In this document: positions 35,468 through 45,383 of the stretch, piece by piece
Layout: each line of letters opens with the position of its first letter
How positions within the stretch are numbered: position 1 is the first letter of the stretch
Source: Pedobacter zeae
Lineage (GTDB): Bacteria; Bacteroidota; Bacteroidia; Sphingobacteriales; Sphingobacteriaceae
Length of the DNA stretch: 64,000 nt
Assembly: GCF_014196715.1 (NCBI RefSeq)
Contig: NZ_JACIEF010000003.1
Coordinates: 1,083,874-1,147,873 of the forward strand
Reading direction: 5' to 3'
Translations under genes and position numbers: made by a program
Notes under the pieces: model-generated
Told to the model about the DNA's origin: nothing
The model's database searches: none
What the model saw: the letters and a program-made list of their open reading frames with translations, nothing else

Positions 35468-36334
35468 TTAAAAACATTCTACTTCCCAAAATCTCGACCA
35501 TTTTTCGCCAACAGCCAGCTTTACTATGCCTTCCTTATGCTCCAGTTCCTGGTCGTGGTTGATGCCATCGGCCACCCCGCACCAAGGCTCTAAACATATA
35601 AAAGGGGCATCGGTTGCTGCCCATATCCCAAAGAAAGGAAAATCCTCAAAATGAAAGTGAAGGCCGTAATCGTTTTTGGTATTCAATAAGCTAATGTGAT
35701 TGCTTTTCAAAGTTTTAAATACTAATGCATCATTGTAAAACAGATCGTGTTTAAGCTGCAGTTTATGGGAATTCAGCTCGATGTTGCCAGTTTCATCTGC
35801 TACAAGTCCATCATCCAGCTTCCAGTAAGTTAATTTCTCATCGGTATTAAAAGCGAGGTAATAATCTTCATAAACCGTATCAGGAGTATTAGGAACTGCA
35901 AATGCAGGATGCGCGCCCAATGAAAACAGCATTGCTCCGGTACCCGTGTTGCTTACCTCGTAAGTTAGTTTAAGCTTACGTTCCATCAATTCATATTTCA
36001 GTTTCAGCTCAAAATAAAAAGGATAAACTTTTAAGGTTTCCTCACTTTGGTGCAAAGTAAAAACGGCTTCGGTTTCGCTTATTTTTTCGGAGTTAAAAAC
36101 ATGATCGCGTGCAAAACCATGCCTTGGCAGTTCGTAGTTTTTACCTTGGTAATTAAAACTGTTGTTTTTTAAGGAGCCTACAATAGGAAACAAAACCGGA
36201 CTGTGTTTTGCCCAATACCTGGGATCTGCATTCCATAAATATTCCAAACCGGTTTCCTTGTTAAATAAGCCCTGTAGTTCTGCGCCCTTAGCAGCCAGGC
36301 TAACTTTTATATAGTCGTTTTCGAGAGTAATCAT
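35468..36334 (-). CDS. Aldose 1-epimerase-like protein
   Basis: A 288-residue protein of the galactose-mutarotase fold. It begins with a beta-rich YIKVSLAAKGAELQGLFNK, has RHGFARD (the His expected at the active site) and SLGAHPAFAVP, and ends with ICLEPWCGVAD. It would interconvert alpha and beta anomers of a sugar or sugar phosphate. Which sugar is not clear. It is next to pepT on the same strand but with a 98-bp gap. Confidence 0.85.
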   Translation of the reverse strand: MITLENDYIKVSLAAKGAELQGLFNKETGLEYLWNADPRYWAKHSPVLFPIVGSLKNNSFNYQGKNYELPRHGFARDHVFNSEKISETEAVFTLHQSEETLKVYPFYFELKLKYELMERKLKLTYEVSNTGTGAMLFSLGAHPAFAVPNTPDTVYEDYYLAFNTDEKLTYWKLDDGLVADETGNIELNSHKLQLKHDLFYNDALVFKTLKSNHISLLNTKNDYGLHFHFEDFPFFGIWAATDAPFICLEPWCGVADGINHDQELEHKEGIVKLAVGEKWSRFWEVECF

Positions 36335-36432
36335 TTGTAAATCTAAATTATCAAAAGGATGTGCTTAAAAATATATTTTTTAAATCAGGACAATCATCAG
36401 TCTGAATCGACTTCAGGCTCATAACTTGATGA

Positions 36433-37686
36433 CTAACCCCGTTCTTCCCAGATGCAGGCAATGTTAATAATGGTTTGTACTGCTTTTTCCATATCCTGTA
36501 CACTTACCCATTCTTGCTTACTGTGAAAAGCATGTTCTCCGGCAAAAATATTGGGGCAAGGTAAACCCATATACGAGAGCCTCGATCCATCCGTTCCGCC
36601 GCGGATACTTTGTTGCTTGGCCACCACGCCTGCACGTTCAATGGCCTCAATTCCATATTGTACAATTTTGGGATGCTGATCAAGTACCTCCTTCATGTTC
36701 CGGTATTGTGCCGTAATTTCTAAAGTATAGCTTGATTTTGGATATTTTGCCAGCACCCGTTTTACCGTTTCTTCTAAAAACTGTCCGTGTGCAGCTAGTT
36801 TTTCATTGGTAAAATCGCGGATGATAAATTGCGCTTCGGCTTCTTCTACCTGCCCATGAATGCTTACGGGATGGATAAAACCCTCTTTTTGATGCGTCGC
36901 TTCAGGAGTTAGCGTATCTTTTGGTAATGCGCTTAAAATTTCTGCCAGGATTTTAATGGCACTTTCCATTTTTCCTTTTGCAAAACCCGGGTGGGTGCTT
37001 ACACCATAAATTTTAAGCGTAGCACCATCTGCAGAAAATGTTTCATCTTCTATAGAACCGAGCGTTTCACCATCAATGGTATAACCAAAATCGGCACCCA
37101 GCTTTTTTAAATCAACCTTGTCTACCCCCCGGCCAATTTCTTCATCAGGTGTAAAAAGTACTTTAATGGTTCCATGTTTTACCTCGGGGTTTTTCATAAA
37201 GAAAGCTGCCGCCTCCATAATTTCAGCTAAACCGGCTTTATTATCAGCACCCAATAAAGTAGTTCCGCTGGCTGTAATAATATCATTGCCGATCTGGTGT
37301 TTCAGGTCTTTATGGTCGGCCATTTTGATCACTATTTTAGGATCGTCAGGCAGGATCAGGTCCTGTCCTTGATATTTGTCATGAACAATCGGTTTCACAT
37401 TTTCACCACTGCAATCAGGCGAAGTATCCATGTGCGAGCAGAAAAAAATTACGGGCAATTGCTTATCCGAATTTGAAGGTATAGTACCATACACGTAACC
37501 ATTATGGTCCATTTCTGCATCAGAAACGCCGATTTCCAATAATTCCTGCACCAATTCCCTTCCTAAATTCTTTTGCTTTAAGGTAGAAGGGCAGGTAGGA
37601 GAATCGGGATCAGATTGCGTATCAATCTTTGCATATTTGATAAAACGCGCTTCTAATGTCTTGTTAAAGTTGCTGTATGTACTCAT
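36433..37686 (-). CDS. pepT: Peptidase T (tripeptide aminopeptidase)
   Basis: A 417-residue M20 enzyme at the usual length. Zinc-site motifs are visible: FFCSHMDTSPD, LLGADNKAGLAEIM, FTPDEEIGRGVD, DGETLGS and GGTDGSRLSYMG. It removes the N-terminal residue from tripeptides in the cytoplasm. Start ATG at 37684-37686, divergent from the outer-membrane gene at 37746. Confidence 0.95.
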   Translation of the reverse strand: MSTYSNFNKTLEARFIKYAKIDTQSDPDSPTCPSTLKQKNLGRELVQELLEIGVSDAEMDHNGYVYGTIPSNSDKQLPVIFFCSHMDTSPDCSGENVKPIVHDKYQGQDLILPDDPKIVIKMADHKDLKHQIGNDIITASGTTLLGADNKAGLAEIMEAAAFFMKNPEVKHGTIKVLFTPDEEIGRGVDKVDLKKLGADFGYTIDGETLGSIEDETFSADGATLKIYGVSTHPGFAKGKMESAIKILAEILSALPKDTLTPEATHQKEGFIHPVSIHGQVEEAEAQFIIRDFTNEKLAAHGQFLEETVKRVLAKYPKSSYTLEITAQYRNMKEVLDQHPKIVQYGIEAIERAGVVAKQQSIRGGTDGSRLSYMGLPCPNIFAGEHAFHSKQEWVSVQDMEKAVQTIINIACIWEERG

Positions 37687-37725
37687 AATTCAAAGGTAAA
37701 AGTTCTAGATATTCGATAAACATAT

Positions 37726-37733
37726 TATTTTTG
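37726..37733 (+). promoter_or_regulatory. -7 box upstream of the 37746 gene
   Basis: TATTTTTG is an exact TAnnTTTG match 12 bases before the ATG, giving a very short leader. No clear -33 TTTG. Confidence 0.45.
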
Positions 37734-37745
37734 TAAAAAAACAAT

Positions 37746-38477
37746 ATGATTTTTAATTTGCTGAGAGCTACGTATATAACCCTTTTTCTTGTTTTTGTTG
37801 GAAGCTTCTCTTATGCCCAGTCAAACTATTTTAAAATGTCGTACGGTTTTGGCGCCGGAGCGAACAAATCTTATACAGACGTTTATAAAGGAAGTTTTGG
37901 ATATACAGCTTATGGCGTATTCGATTATCATATCACCCCCTTTGTTACAGTAGGCCTTGAAGGGCAATATGGAATGATTCAGGGTGGCGATATCGTAACC
38001 GACCCGCACAACCGCCAGTTTGTAAATAAATATATGGCTATTTCTGCAAATGCCAAATTGATGCTTGGCGAGCTGGTGGATTATAATAAAAGTGAGTTCT
38101 TGTACAATATTCGGGGTTTGTACGTTGGGATGGGTGTAGGTGCCATTAAGAATAAAATAACGGATATTGTGAGGTATAAACCATCCTGGGCTGCTGTTGA
38201 CCCGGGTTATGGTCCTTTTCCGGGAGTTGATAAAAGTGTTAACCTATGGGTGCCTTTAAATTTCGGATTCAACTATTTTATTAACGATGGATATGGCTAC
38301 ATGCGCTATATCATCAATATCAATGCACAATCAAATTTCACTTTGGGAGAAGGTTTGGATGGTTATAACGATTCGAGCGCTAAATTTAAAAACAACTCCC
38401 CTGATGTTTACAACACCTATACCATTGGTTTTAAGTACATGCTGGGTACAATTAAATCTTATCGTAAAACACTTTAA
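37746..38477 (+). CDS. Outer-membrane beta-barrel protein
   Basis: A 243-residue protein with a Sec signal (residues 1-24, ending SYAQ) and alternating beta strands through to the C-terminus, with repeated Gly/aromatic pattern (YGFGAGANKSYTD, YGVFDYHITPFVTVG). It is probably a small eight-stranded barrel in the outer membrane. No ligand is known. The M14 gene follows 30 bp later. Confidence 0.75.
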   Translation: MIFNLLRATYITLFLVFVGSFSYAQSNYFKMSYGFGAGANKSYTDVYKGSFGYTAYGVFDYHITPFVTVGLEGQYGMIQGGDIVTDPHNRQFVNKYMAISANAKLMLGELVDYNKSEFLYNIRGLYVGMGVGAIKNKITDIVRYKPSWAAVDPGYGPFPGVDKSVNLWVPLNFGFNYFINDGYGYMRYIININAQSNFTLGEGLDGYNDSSAKFKNNSPDVYNTYTIGFKYMLGTIKSYRKTL

Positions 38478-38507
38478 TAACAGCGTTTCATTTCTTAGCT
38501 TTAAAGC

Positions 38508-40247
38508 ATGAGAAAATTCTTTGTGTTGTGTTTGCTATCAATGAGGCTAAAGGCCATCGCACAAAAGACCCCGTTCGAGTTAAGTGGCAAAACCGGAACA
38601 ACAACATATACTGAAGCAATATCTTATTACGAAAACCTGGCTGAAGCTTATCCCCAGGCCAAACTGCTCACTTACGGGCAAACAGATTTTGGAAAGCCAT
38701 TACATGTACTGGTTTTATCACATGATCAGGTTTTTGATCCGGTAAAGATCAGGCAACAAAATAAAAGGGTTTTATTGATCAATAACGGGATCCATCCGGG
38801 TGAGCCTGAAGGGATAGATGCCTCGATGATGCTGGCGCGCGACCTGCTTAAAGCGGGTAAACTGCCAAAGGATGTGGTGATCTGCATTATTCCGCTCTAC
38901 AATATAGATGGCAGCTTTAATCGTAGCGGAACATCAAGGGCTAACCAAAACGGGCCAGTTGCTTATGGTTTTAGGGGAAATAGCAAGAACCTCGACCTGA
39001 ACCGTGATTTTATTAAAACCGATTCGAAGAATTCGGCAGCATTCCAACAAATCTTTAATACCTGGCAGCCCGAAATATTTGTAGATACCCATACCAGTAA
39101 CGGAGCCGATTATCAATATGTGATGACGCTTATTCCTACGCAAAAAGATAAGCTTAACCCCATACTTGCCGGTTATTTAACCAAAACCCTCCTGCCTGAT
39201 CTGTACGCAGCGATGGAGAAAGCAGGTTATCCGATGATTCCTTATGTAAACTCGATCGGCGAAACCCCTGAAAGCGGAATCACCGGGTTTATTGATCCTC
39301 CGCGCTACTCAACAGGTTATACCACACTCCATAATACCATCGGTTTTATGCCTGAAACCCACATGCTAAAATCGTATGATTTACGGGTTGATGCCACTTA
39401 TAAACTCCTGGATAGTTATATCAGGCTTGTAGAGCGCGATGCAAAAGTGATCGGTGAGAATAAACACAAAGCAGACGAAGCTATTGCCGTGCAAAAGGAA
39501 TTTCCGTTAGAATGGAAGTTAAATAAAGCTGAAGTAAACGACCTGACCTTTAAAGGTTTTGAAGCCGGGCAAAAGGCCAGTACCGTGAGCGGTGCCGACC
39601 GTTTATATTACGACCGAAGTAAGCCTTATACCAAAACCATAAAAGAATGGAATAAATTTGAACCTGCAGTTTCTGTTCAAAAACCAGTTGCCTATATCAT
39701 TCCAAAAGCGTGGGACCGCGTAATTGCCTTGCTTAAACTGAACAATGTTAAAATCAGCGAACTGAAAACCGATCAGAAAATTAAGGTAGAAAGTTATTAC
39801 ATCAGCGATTTTAAAACCGCAAACCGGCCTTACGAGGGGCATTACCTGCATTCTGCTGTAAAATTGAATACTGTAGAACAGAACCTCCAATATTATGCGG
39901 GCGACTTTGTGGTATACACTAATCAGCCTGTTAACCGTTATATTATAGAAACATTAGAACCCCAGGCTACCGATTCTTATTTCAATTGGAATTTTTTCGA
40001 TTCTATTCTCGACATGAAGGAGCATTATTCGGCTTATGTGTTTGAAGATACAGCAACAGGGCTGCTAAAAAATAATCCGGAACTGAAAAGTAAACTGGAA
40101 GCCAAAAAATCGTCTGACGCTGAATTTGCAAAGAATGGTGCTGCGCAACTTGATTTTGTATATAAAAATTCTGATTATTACGAAAAAACACACAACAGAT
40201 ATCCGGTTGCGCGTTTGGTTACAGACGTTAAACTCGATTTAAAATAG
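38508..40247 (+). CDS. M14-family zinc carboxypeptidase
   Basis: A 579-residue exported enzyme with an 18-residue signal (ending IAQ). The zinc site is in NNGIHPGEPEG, with the second His in FVDTHTSN. The catalytic domain covers about the first 330 residues and a beta-rich tail follows. M14 enzymes trim C-terminal amino acids. This one is periplasmic or secreted. It is followed by the rhomboid gene 5 bp later, which suggests an operon. Confidence 0.9.
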   Translation: MRKFFVLCLLSMRLKAIAQKTPFELSGKTGTTTYTEAISYYENLAEAYPQAKLLTYGQTDFGKPLHVLVLSHDQVFDPVKIRQQNKRVLLINNGIHPGEPEGIDASMMLARDLLKAGKLPKDVVICIIPLYNIDGSFNRSGTSRANQNGPVAYGFRGNSKNLDLNRDFIKTDSKNSAAFQQIFNTWQPEIFVDTHTSNGADYQYVMTLIPTQKDKLNPILAGYLTKTLLPDLYAAMEKAGYPMIPYVNSIGETPESGITGFIDPPRYSTGYTTLHNTIGFMPETHMLKSYDLRVDATYKLLDSYIRLVERDAKVIGENKHKADEAIAVQKEFPLEWKLNKAEVNDLTFKGFEAGQKASTVSGADRLYYDRSKPYTKTIKEWNKFEPAVSVQKPVAYIIPKAWDRVIALLKLNNVKISELKTDQKIKVESYYISDFKTANRPYEGHYLHSAVKLNTVEQNLQYYAGDFVVYTNQPVNRYIIETLEPQATDSYFNWNFFDSILDMKEHYSAYVFEDTATGLLKNNPELKSKLEAKKSSDAEFAKNGAAQLDFVYKNSDYYEKTHNRYPVARLVTDVKLDLK

Positions 40248-40252
40248 CCCCA

Positions 40253-40867
40253 ATGGAATACTTCAATATTGCACCAGTTGCCTCCACAATTTTCGTTTTT
40301 ACCATTATTACCAGCCTATACGCTTTCTATGATCGTTCGCTTTATGGAAAGTTTATGCTACATCCCTATAGTGTTTCGAAAGGACAAAATGTATACACTT
40401 TGATTACCAGCGGACTGGTTCATGCCGATTGGATGCACCTCTTTTTTAATATGTTTACTTTCTATGCTTTTGCTTTTACGCTCGAAAGCTTGATGGGTAG
40501 CTGGCGATTTGGGATACTTTACTTTTTGGGGCTGGTGCTGAGTGATCTGCCAACGGTGATTAAACACAAAGATCATTTTAACTATAATAGTTTGGGTGCA
40601 TCAGGAGCAATCAGTGCAGTGCTTTTTAGTTATATTTTATATAATCCAATGTCTAAAATTTATATCATGTTCATCCCAATCGGGATTCCTGCTGTACTTT
40701 TTGGGATTTTGTATCTAATCTATTGTGCTTATGCTTCACGTAACTCAAGAGATCATATCAACCACGATGCACACTTTTTCGGGGCACTAACCGGATTAAT
40801 TTTTACGATAATCTTCGTCCCTGGCATTTTACAGAATTTTATTGCCATGTTAACAGGAGGGAGATAG
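40253..40867 (+). CDS. Rhomboid-family intramembrane serine protease
   Basis: A 204-residue protein with six hydrophobic segments. The catalytic Ser117 is in GASGA and the His174 is in HDAHFFGALTG. HLFFNMFTFY (the rhomboid HxxxN element) is also present. Length fits the compact bacterial form. It cleaves TM helices of unknown targets. Five bp after the M14 peptidase. Confidence 0.9.
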   Translation: MEYFNIAPVASTIFVFTIITSLYAFYDRSLYGKFMLHPYSVSKGQNVYTLITSGLVHADWMHLFFNMFTFYAFAFTLESLMGSWRFGILYFLGLVLSDLPTVIKHKDHFNYNSLGASGAISAVLFSYILYNPMSKIYIMFIPIGIPAVLFGILYLIYCAYASRNSRDHINHDAHFFGALTGLIFTIIFVPGILQNFIAMLTGGR

Positions 40868-40997
40868 TTAATCCGTCAATCCGGACATTTCCCTCATTTG
40901 TTATCCTGAACGCTAGTGAAGGATCTTTTTACAAGTAACTACATCAAGTAATCTGTAATGGGTAAGTTCAGCTGGGTTTAAAAATATTTACCCTTCA

Positions 40998-41190
40998 ACA
41001 GGCTATTATTGACAGTTCTTATAGAAGAATCGTCCTTTCGACTGGAGCGTGCCGATTTTTCATCGGTAGCGAAATGGAGAAATCTATAGAGACAGATTCC
41101 TCGACTACGTTGCACTCCGCTCGAAATGACGACTCGAGAGAGGGCTGTCACTCATATTGATTTTTATACAATAAATTACCCTTTAGGATG
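40998..41190. repeat. Dispersed palindromic repeat, copy B
   Basis: Near-identical in the same orientation to 5861-6071. Core CGTCCTTTCGACTGGAG near 41031 pairs with CTCGAAATGACG ending near 41132. Both copies end with TCACTCATATTGATTTTTATAC and a run to ACAATAAATTA. A related short motif (TTATCCTGAACGCTAGTGAAGG) lies at about 40902-40924. The 40868-41258 spacer holds no gene. Confidence 0.8.
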
Positions 41191-41258
41191 ACTTAGCGTT
41201 GCAATTCCACTATCGAAAAATTTAAATCTGTGTTATCTGTGCAAACCTGTGGCTAAAA

Positions 41259-42242
41259 CTACCCGGCAGTAGGTAAATAAGGTTTCTCGAAGAAACTCAT
41301 TGGCTCATCAGGATTTTTAATAATCTCGAACACCACATATCCCCATGGTTTCCAGAAATTTTCCAGCACCTGTGCATAGGTTTTATGTTGCCAGACATCA
41401 AAAAGCGGTTTGGTCATGTTGCCACGTAAGGGCATCGCTTCGATATAGGTCGTGCCTTCAACAGGCATAAAAGTATATTCGGGTAAGCGGTTAAAAAGGT
41501 AGGCCGAATAATAAAAACGGGCACTCAGCTCTTCAAACTGCTCGGCAGTTAAAGCTTTACCTTTTATTTCGTTAATAATATCCTGGTGATAGCGTTTATT
41601 GGTGCCATTATCCTGCAAACAGGCAATAATGCCAAAATCTTTCATTTTTAAAGAGAAAGTCAGCGTATTAATCTCATCGCGGAAACTGAATGGTGTTTCA
41701 TGGTTTTCTAATTTAACTATTGTGATTGACCAAGGCGAAAAATTTTCAAACTCCAAACTGGTGTAAAGGTTCTGCATCATGAAATTCAGGTTGGCAAATT
41801 TCATCATTAGAGATTGCGACATATTTAACCCATCGGCAGTCATTTCTTTGCGTAAAGCCGAATGCATTTCGATATATACAAAGCCGTATAAAAACTTGCC
41901 GATCCAATTAAAAAGATCCAGTTCGGGTAGTGCTGAAACAGCTTCATAGCCTTTTGCAAAAGCCGCTTCGATCTTATCCTCCAGCGGGTTTAAAAACTGC
42001 TCATTTACTTCGCTATTCACCGGAATCACCAAAGTGTTATACGGCCGGATACTCTCATCCAAAAACTGGATCTGCTCTTCGCCGCTTAAACCTGCCTGTT
42101 CCAATAACCATTTTGGAAGTAATGGCACTTGAATTACAGGAGAATTAAAAGTTTTGCCACTTAAAAAGCAGGTTTTATATAAAAAATCGAAATTTTTGAA
42201 AGGGTTGTATAAGCCGGTATTCATCACTGCAATATTAGCCAT
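41259..42242 (-). CDS. Conserved-looking cytoplasmic protein, unknown function
   Basis: The ATG at 42240-42242 (MANIAVMNTGLYNPF) gives 327 residues; a start at 42263 adds seven. No signal, TM segment or recognised motif. An early YKTCFLSGKTF might be a zinc-knuckle-like half, but only one Cys is present. The rest is helical with several aromatic residues. The compact, well-bounded frame and ordinary codon use support a real gene. No neighbour hints at its role. Confidence 0.55.
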   Translation of the reverse strand: MANIAVMNTGLYNPFKNFDFLYKTCFLSGKTFNSPVIQVPLLPKWLLEQAGLSGEEQIQFLDESIRPYNTLVIPVNSEVNEQFLNPLEDKIEAAFAKGYEAVSALPELDLFNWIGKFLYGFVYIEMHSALRKEMTADGLNMSQSLMMKFANLNFMMQNLYTSLEFENFSPWSITIVKLENHETPFSFRDEINTLTFSLKMKDFGIIACLQDNGTNKRYHQDIINEIKGKALTAEQFEELSARFYYSAYLFNRLPEYTFMPVEGTTYIEAMPLRGNMTKPLFDVWQHKTYAQVLENFWKPWGYVVFEIIKNPDEPMSFFEKPYLPTAG

Positions 42243-42313
42243 TATATTTTTAGGGCTAAGCAACGATATTTTATTTTAACGCAGGGATTACAACCTCCTC
42301 ACCTTGCTTCCAC

Positions 42314-43450
42314 CTAATAATTGGCATAATAATACCCGATATCATCAACCAATTGATTATAAATCGGTTTGGTAAACTCCAAAAACAAGGCACTTGGCGG
42401 TGGTGGCAGTGTTTCTTTCCTTCTGGTCATGATCAGCTGTTCTTTACTTAAAGCCCTTTCGTCGCCCTGAAAACTCGCCCAGCTATCACACCAAATGTAA
42501 GTGCCCGGAAATTTCTGCTGGCGTAGCAGTTTTCTTGTTTTCCAGTCAGTAATACTCATGTCCAACAATCCCGACGAGCTGATGTTTTTTTCAAAAATAC
42601 TTAAAGTGGCTTTTACGGTGCCGTAAACGGGCCTTTTAGTACGGGTTTCGCCAATCACCACACTATCGCGTTTTAATTTTTCAACCCTTTCTTTTACATA
42701 GGTCTGTCCCACTACAAAATCGTCAAAATTTAAGCTTAATACCTGGTCGGGAACAATTTTTTGATTGGTGGCCTGCTCTTCACTATAGAAAATCACAAAC
42801 CTGTTCCTCGTATATTTTGCGATATACTGATCGATCTGCTGCTGAAAATAATCAGCGCTTAATTTATATAAACTGCTGTTTACAATAATCGGTTGTACCA
42901 CAACCCTGGTTACGGCCGCCCAATAAGCATCTTCCATTTTTGCTTTGGCATCTTTATAGTTGGGCTGAAGATTTAAGGTTTTCTCAAACTCGTAATATGC
43001 TTTTTTGGCGGTTTGGCGGGTCTTTTCTCTTAAATAACCTAAACCAGAATTATACCTTGCACCAGCAGCATTATATTTGCTTTCGGCCAGTTCTGTAATA
43101 TATTTTGACGGATTGGGAACAATTGCCAAACAGGCAGGGCAGCTATTAATCTCATCTGCCAATTGATTTATTTTTTGATAATCGTACATTATTGATTCCC
43201 ACCTGAATAAGTCGTTAGACATTTTGGCTTCATCAATTTTCCGCAAATGATCTTTTAAAGCCAGGTCGTAGGCCGTTTTCAATACTTCCATGGCTTCACT
43301 GTTTTTTGGCGAATTTTGCAACCTGCTTACTGACTTTTCGACCGAAGCATCATAATCACCTTTTTGTAAGGCTTTTTTTCCTGTGGTACATCCTCCAATA
43401 ATTAATAAGGATAAATAAATAAAATACCGTAATCTTGAAATGTTTTTCAT
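42314..43450 (-). CDS. TPR lipoprotein
   Basis: The ATG at 43448-43450 gives a lipoprotein signal ending GGC (LLIIGGCTTG), preferred over a longer form. Residues about 25-180 contain TPR-like repeats. The C-terminal half is beta-rich with Tyr/Phe, not recognised. It would be in the envelope as a protein-binding scaffold. It is divergent from the epimerase gene. Confidence 0.7.
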   Translation of the reverse strand: MKNISRLRYFIYLSLLIIGGCTTGKKALQKGDYDASVEKSVSRLQNSPKNSEAMEVLKTAYDLALKDHLRKIDEAKMSNDLFRWESIMYDYQKINQLADEINSCPACLAIVPNPSKYITELAESKYNAAGARYNSGLGYLREKTRQTAKKAYYEFEKTLNLQPNYKDAKAKMEDAYWAAVTRVVVQPIIVNSSLYKLSADYFQQQIDQYIAKYTRNRFVIFYSEEQATNQKIVPDQVLSLNFDDFVVGQTYVKERVEKLKRDSVVIGETRTKRPVYGTVKATLSIFEKNISSSGLLDMSITDWKTRKLLRQQKFPGTYIWCDSWASFQGDERALSKEQLIMTRRKETLPPPPSALFLEFTKPIYNQLVDDIGYYYANY

Positions 43451-43528
43451 GGCAGGAATATTTGCGTTAATAAACAAAGATAATTTGTAACACGGTAATT
43501 ACCTCATTTATTTAGAAGACGATTGATA

Positions 43529-44560
43529 ATGAAAATTAGTTGCAAGCAATTTGAGTTAGAATTAAAACATCCTTTTTCGATTTCGAAATTTACCCGGACC
43601 AGTACACCTTTAATGTTGTTAAAGGTCGAATATGAAGGTACTGTAGGATATGGTGAAGCTTCTATGGTACCTTATATGGGCGAGAGCTACGAAAGTGCCA
43701 ACGCTTTTCTCAACCTCGTAGACTGGGATAAAATCCGTTTTCCATTCAATTTTGAAGAAATTATCGCTTATTTAGATAATCTTGCACCCGGTCAGCCGGC
43801 TATTAAAGCAGCCATTGACATTGCGCTTAACGACATCCAGGGTAAGCTTTTAAATAAACCCTGTTACGAAATTTATGGCGCCGATCCTGCTAAAATGCCC
43901 GTAACTTCCTATACCATTGGGATCGATACGGTAGAAATTATCCGCGAGAAACTGAAAGATGCCGAAGCATTTAAAGTAATTAAAGTAAAACTGGGAAGAG
44001 ATAACGATCAGGAAATTATCGAAACCATAAGAAGTATGACCAGCGTACCCTTGTATGTGGATGCTAACCAGGGATGGACAGATAAAATAAAAGCCATCGA
44101 TCTGATTTACTGGCTGCATAACCAGGGTGTGGTATTGATTGAACAGCCGATGGATAAAAATAATCCCGATGGGAATGCATGGCTTACAGAACGTAGCCCA
44201 ATTCCGTTATTGGCAGATGAGGCGGTACAGCGTTTAGCAGATGTAGATAAACTAAAAGGCGCTTATCACGGCATTAATGTAAAGCTGATGAAAAGCTGTG
44301 GCATGTACGAAGGCTCCCAAATGATTTTAAAAGCCCGTTCTTTAGGTATGAAAGTGCTTATTGGCTGCATGAGTGAAACAAGTTGTGCAACTTTAGCCGG
44401 GGCAGCTTTGGCGCCTTTATGTAACTGGGCCGATTTAGATGGCCCCTGGCTCACCAAGAACAACCCGTTTATTGATCCGGCTTTCGAAAATGGCAGATAT
44501 ATTTTAAAAGACCTGCCAGGATTGGGACTTGAAGGGATTACTTCGGATCTTTTTCTTTAA
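43529..44560 (+). CDS. Dipeptide epimerase (L-Ala-D/L-Glu type, enolase superfamily)
   Basis: The ATG at 43529 gives a 343-residue enolase-superfamily enzyme. The N-terminal capping domain includes VGYGEASMVPYMG. The barrel has the Lys of KVIKVKLG, metal ligands Asp in YVDANQGW, Glu in LIEQPM and Asp in LLADEAV, and a second Lys in NVKLMKS. The pattern fits dipeptide epimerases that convert murein L-Ala-D-Glu for degradation. Exact substrate is inferred. Confidence 0.85.
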   Translation: MKISCKQFELELKHPFSISKFTRTSTPLMLLKVEYEGTVGYGEASMVPYMGESYESANAFLNLVDWDKIRFPFNFEEIIAYLDNLAPGQPAIKAAIDIALNDIQGKLLNKPCYEIYGADPAKMPVTSYTIGIDTVEIIREKLKDAEAFKVIKVKLGRDNDQEIIETIRSMTSVPLYVDANQGWTDKIKAIDLIYWLHNQGVVLIEQPMDKNNPDGNAWLTERSPIPLLADEAVQRLADVDKLKGAYHGINVKLMKSCGMYEGSQMILKARSLGMKVLIGCMSETSCATLAGAALAPLCNWADLDGPWLTKNNPFIDPAFENGRYILKDLPGLGLEGITSDLFL

Positions 44561-44735
44561 AAGACTTCCGGATCTCTTTGGTTAGCTGATATTTGAAATA
44601 AAATAAACAACAAGCCACACCAACCAGAAAACCTGCCGGCAGGTATTTATGATTGTTGTAACACCACACCAAACCAAAAATAGATAAGATAATGGCCAGG
44701 TTGTAAAAGATATTTAAAGCAAATTTTTTACCCAC
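44538..44735 (-). CDS. Small two-TM membrane protein (DUF6358-like)
   Basis: The GTG at 44733-44735 (VGKKFALNIFYNLAI) gives 65 residues; an ATG at 44795 would add 20 residues of no clear value. Two hydrophobic stretches span the membrane, and a charged Lys/Glu tail follows. The 3' end overlaps the epimerase gene tail-to-tail by 23 bp. Resembles DUF6358 small membrane proteins. Function unknown. Confidence 0.6.
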   Translation of the reverse strand: MGKKFALNIFYNLAIILSIFGLVWCYNNHKYLPAGFLVGVACCLFYFKYQLTKEIRKSFKEKDPK

Positions 44736-44937
44736 GATTAGAGGATTTAGTTTGTAAGAGAATTTATGTAAAAATAACCAATGAACAATAATCAATATTC
44801 AAACCCTACCCGGAGGCAAAAAATGTTCAAAACGTTTAGTGGCGCGAGGTTAAAGTTTGAAAATTGATATTTGTTTGTGCTGAATATAACCCTCCTCCAG
44901 TATCATTGGAATTTGGGCATTTGATTAATTGGTTATT

Positions 44938-45255
44938 CTAATAAACCGGCATATTCGGGTCGTAAGCCTCTTGCCAGGCTAAAATCCCGCCTTTTAAATT
45001 ATAAAGATTTTCAAATCCGTATTGTTGTTCTAATTGCATCACTGCTGCTGCACTTCTTTTTCCGCTGCGGCACTGGATAATTACAGGTTTATCTTTCGCA
45101 ACTTTGTCGGCCTCAATTAAAATTCCACCTAAAGGGATATTCTCACCATCAAGATTGGAAACCTCATATTCGAATGTTTCACGAACATCAATTAGTTGAA
45201 AATCTTCTTTGTTATCGATTTTCTCTTTTAGCTCTTGTACCGATATTTCTTTCAT
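44938..45255 (-). CDS. Single-domain rhodanese
   Basis: A 105-residue sulfurtransferase with active-site Cys in IIQCRSGKRSA and the RETFEYE motif. It carries a persulfide in sulfur transfer. It is similar in build to the rhodanese part of ThiF but separately encoded. Confidence 0.93.
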   Translation of the reverse strand: MKEISVQELKEKIDNKEDFQLIDVRETFEYEVSNLDGENIPLGGILIEADKVAKDKPVIIQCRSGKRSAAAVMQLEQQYGFENLYNLKGGILAWQEAYDPNMPVY

Positions 45256-45383
45256 TTTATAAAATGTATTTATGCAAATATAGGAAAATCGGCTTTACAC
45301 GCTACATCAAAAAAATGCCATAAAATTTTACCTAAAACTGTAACAACTGAAACCCTTAGGCGTTTAAATATAAATAGTTACAA

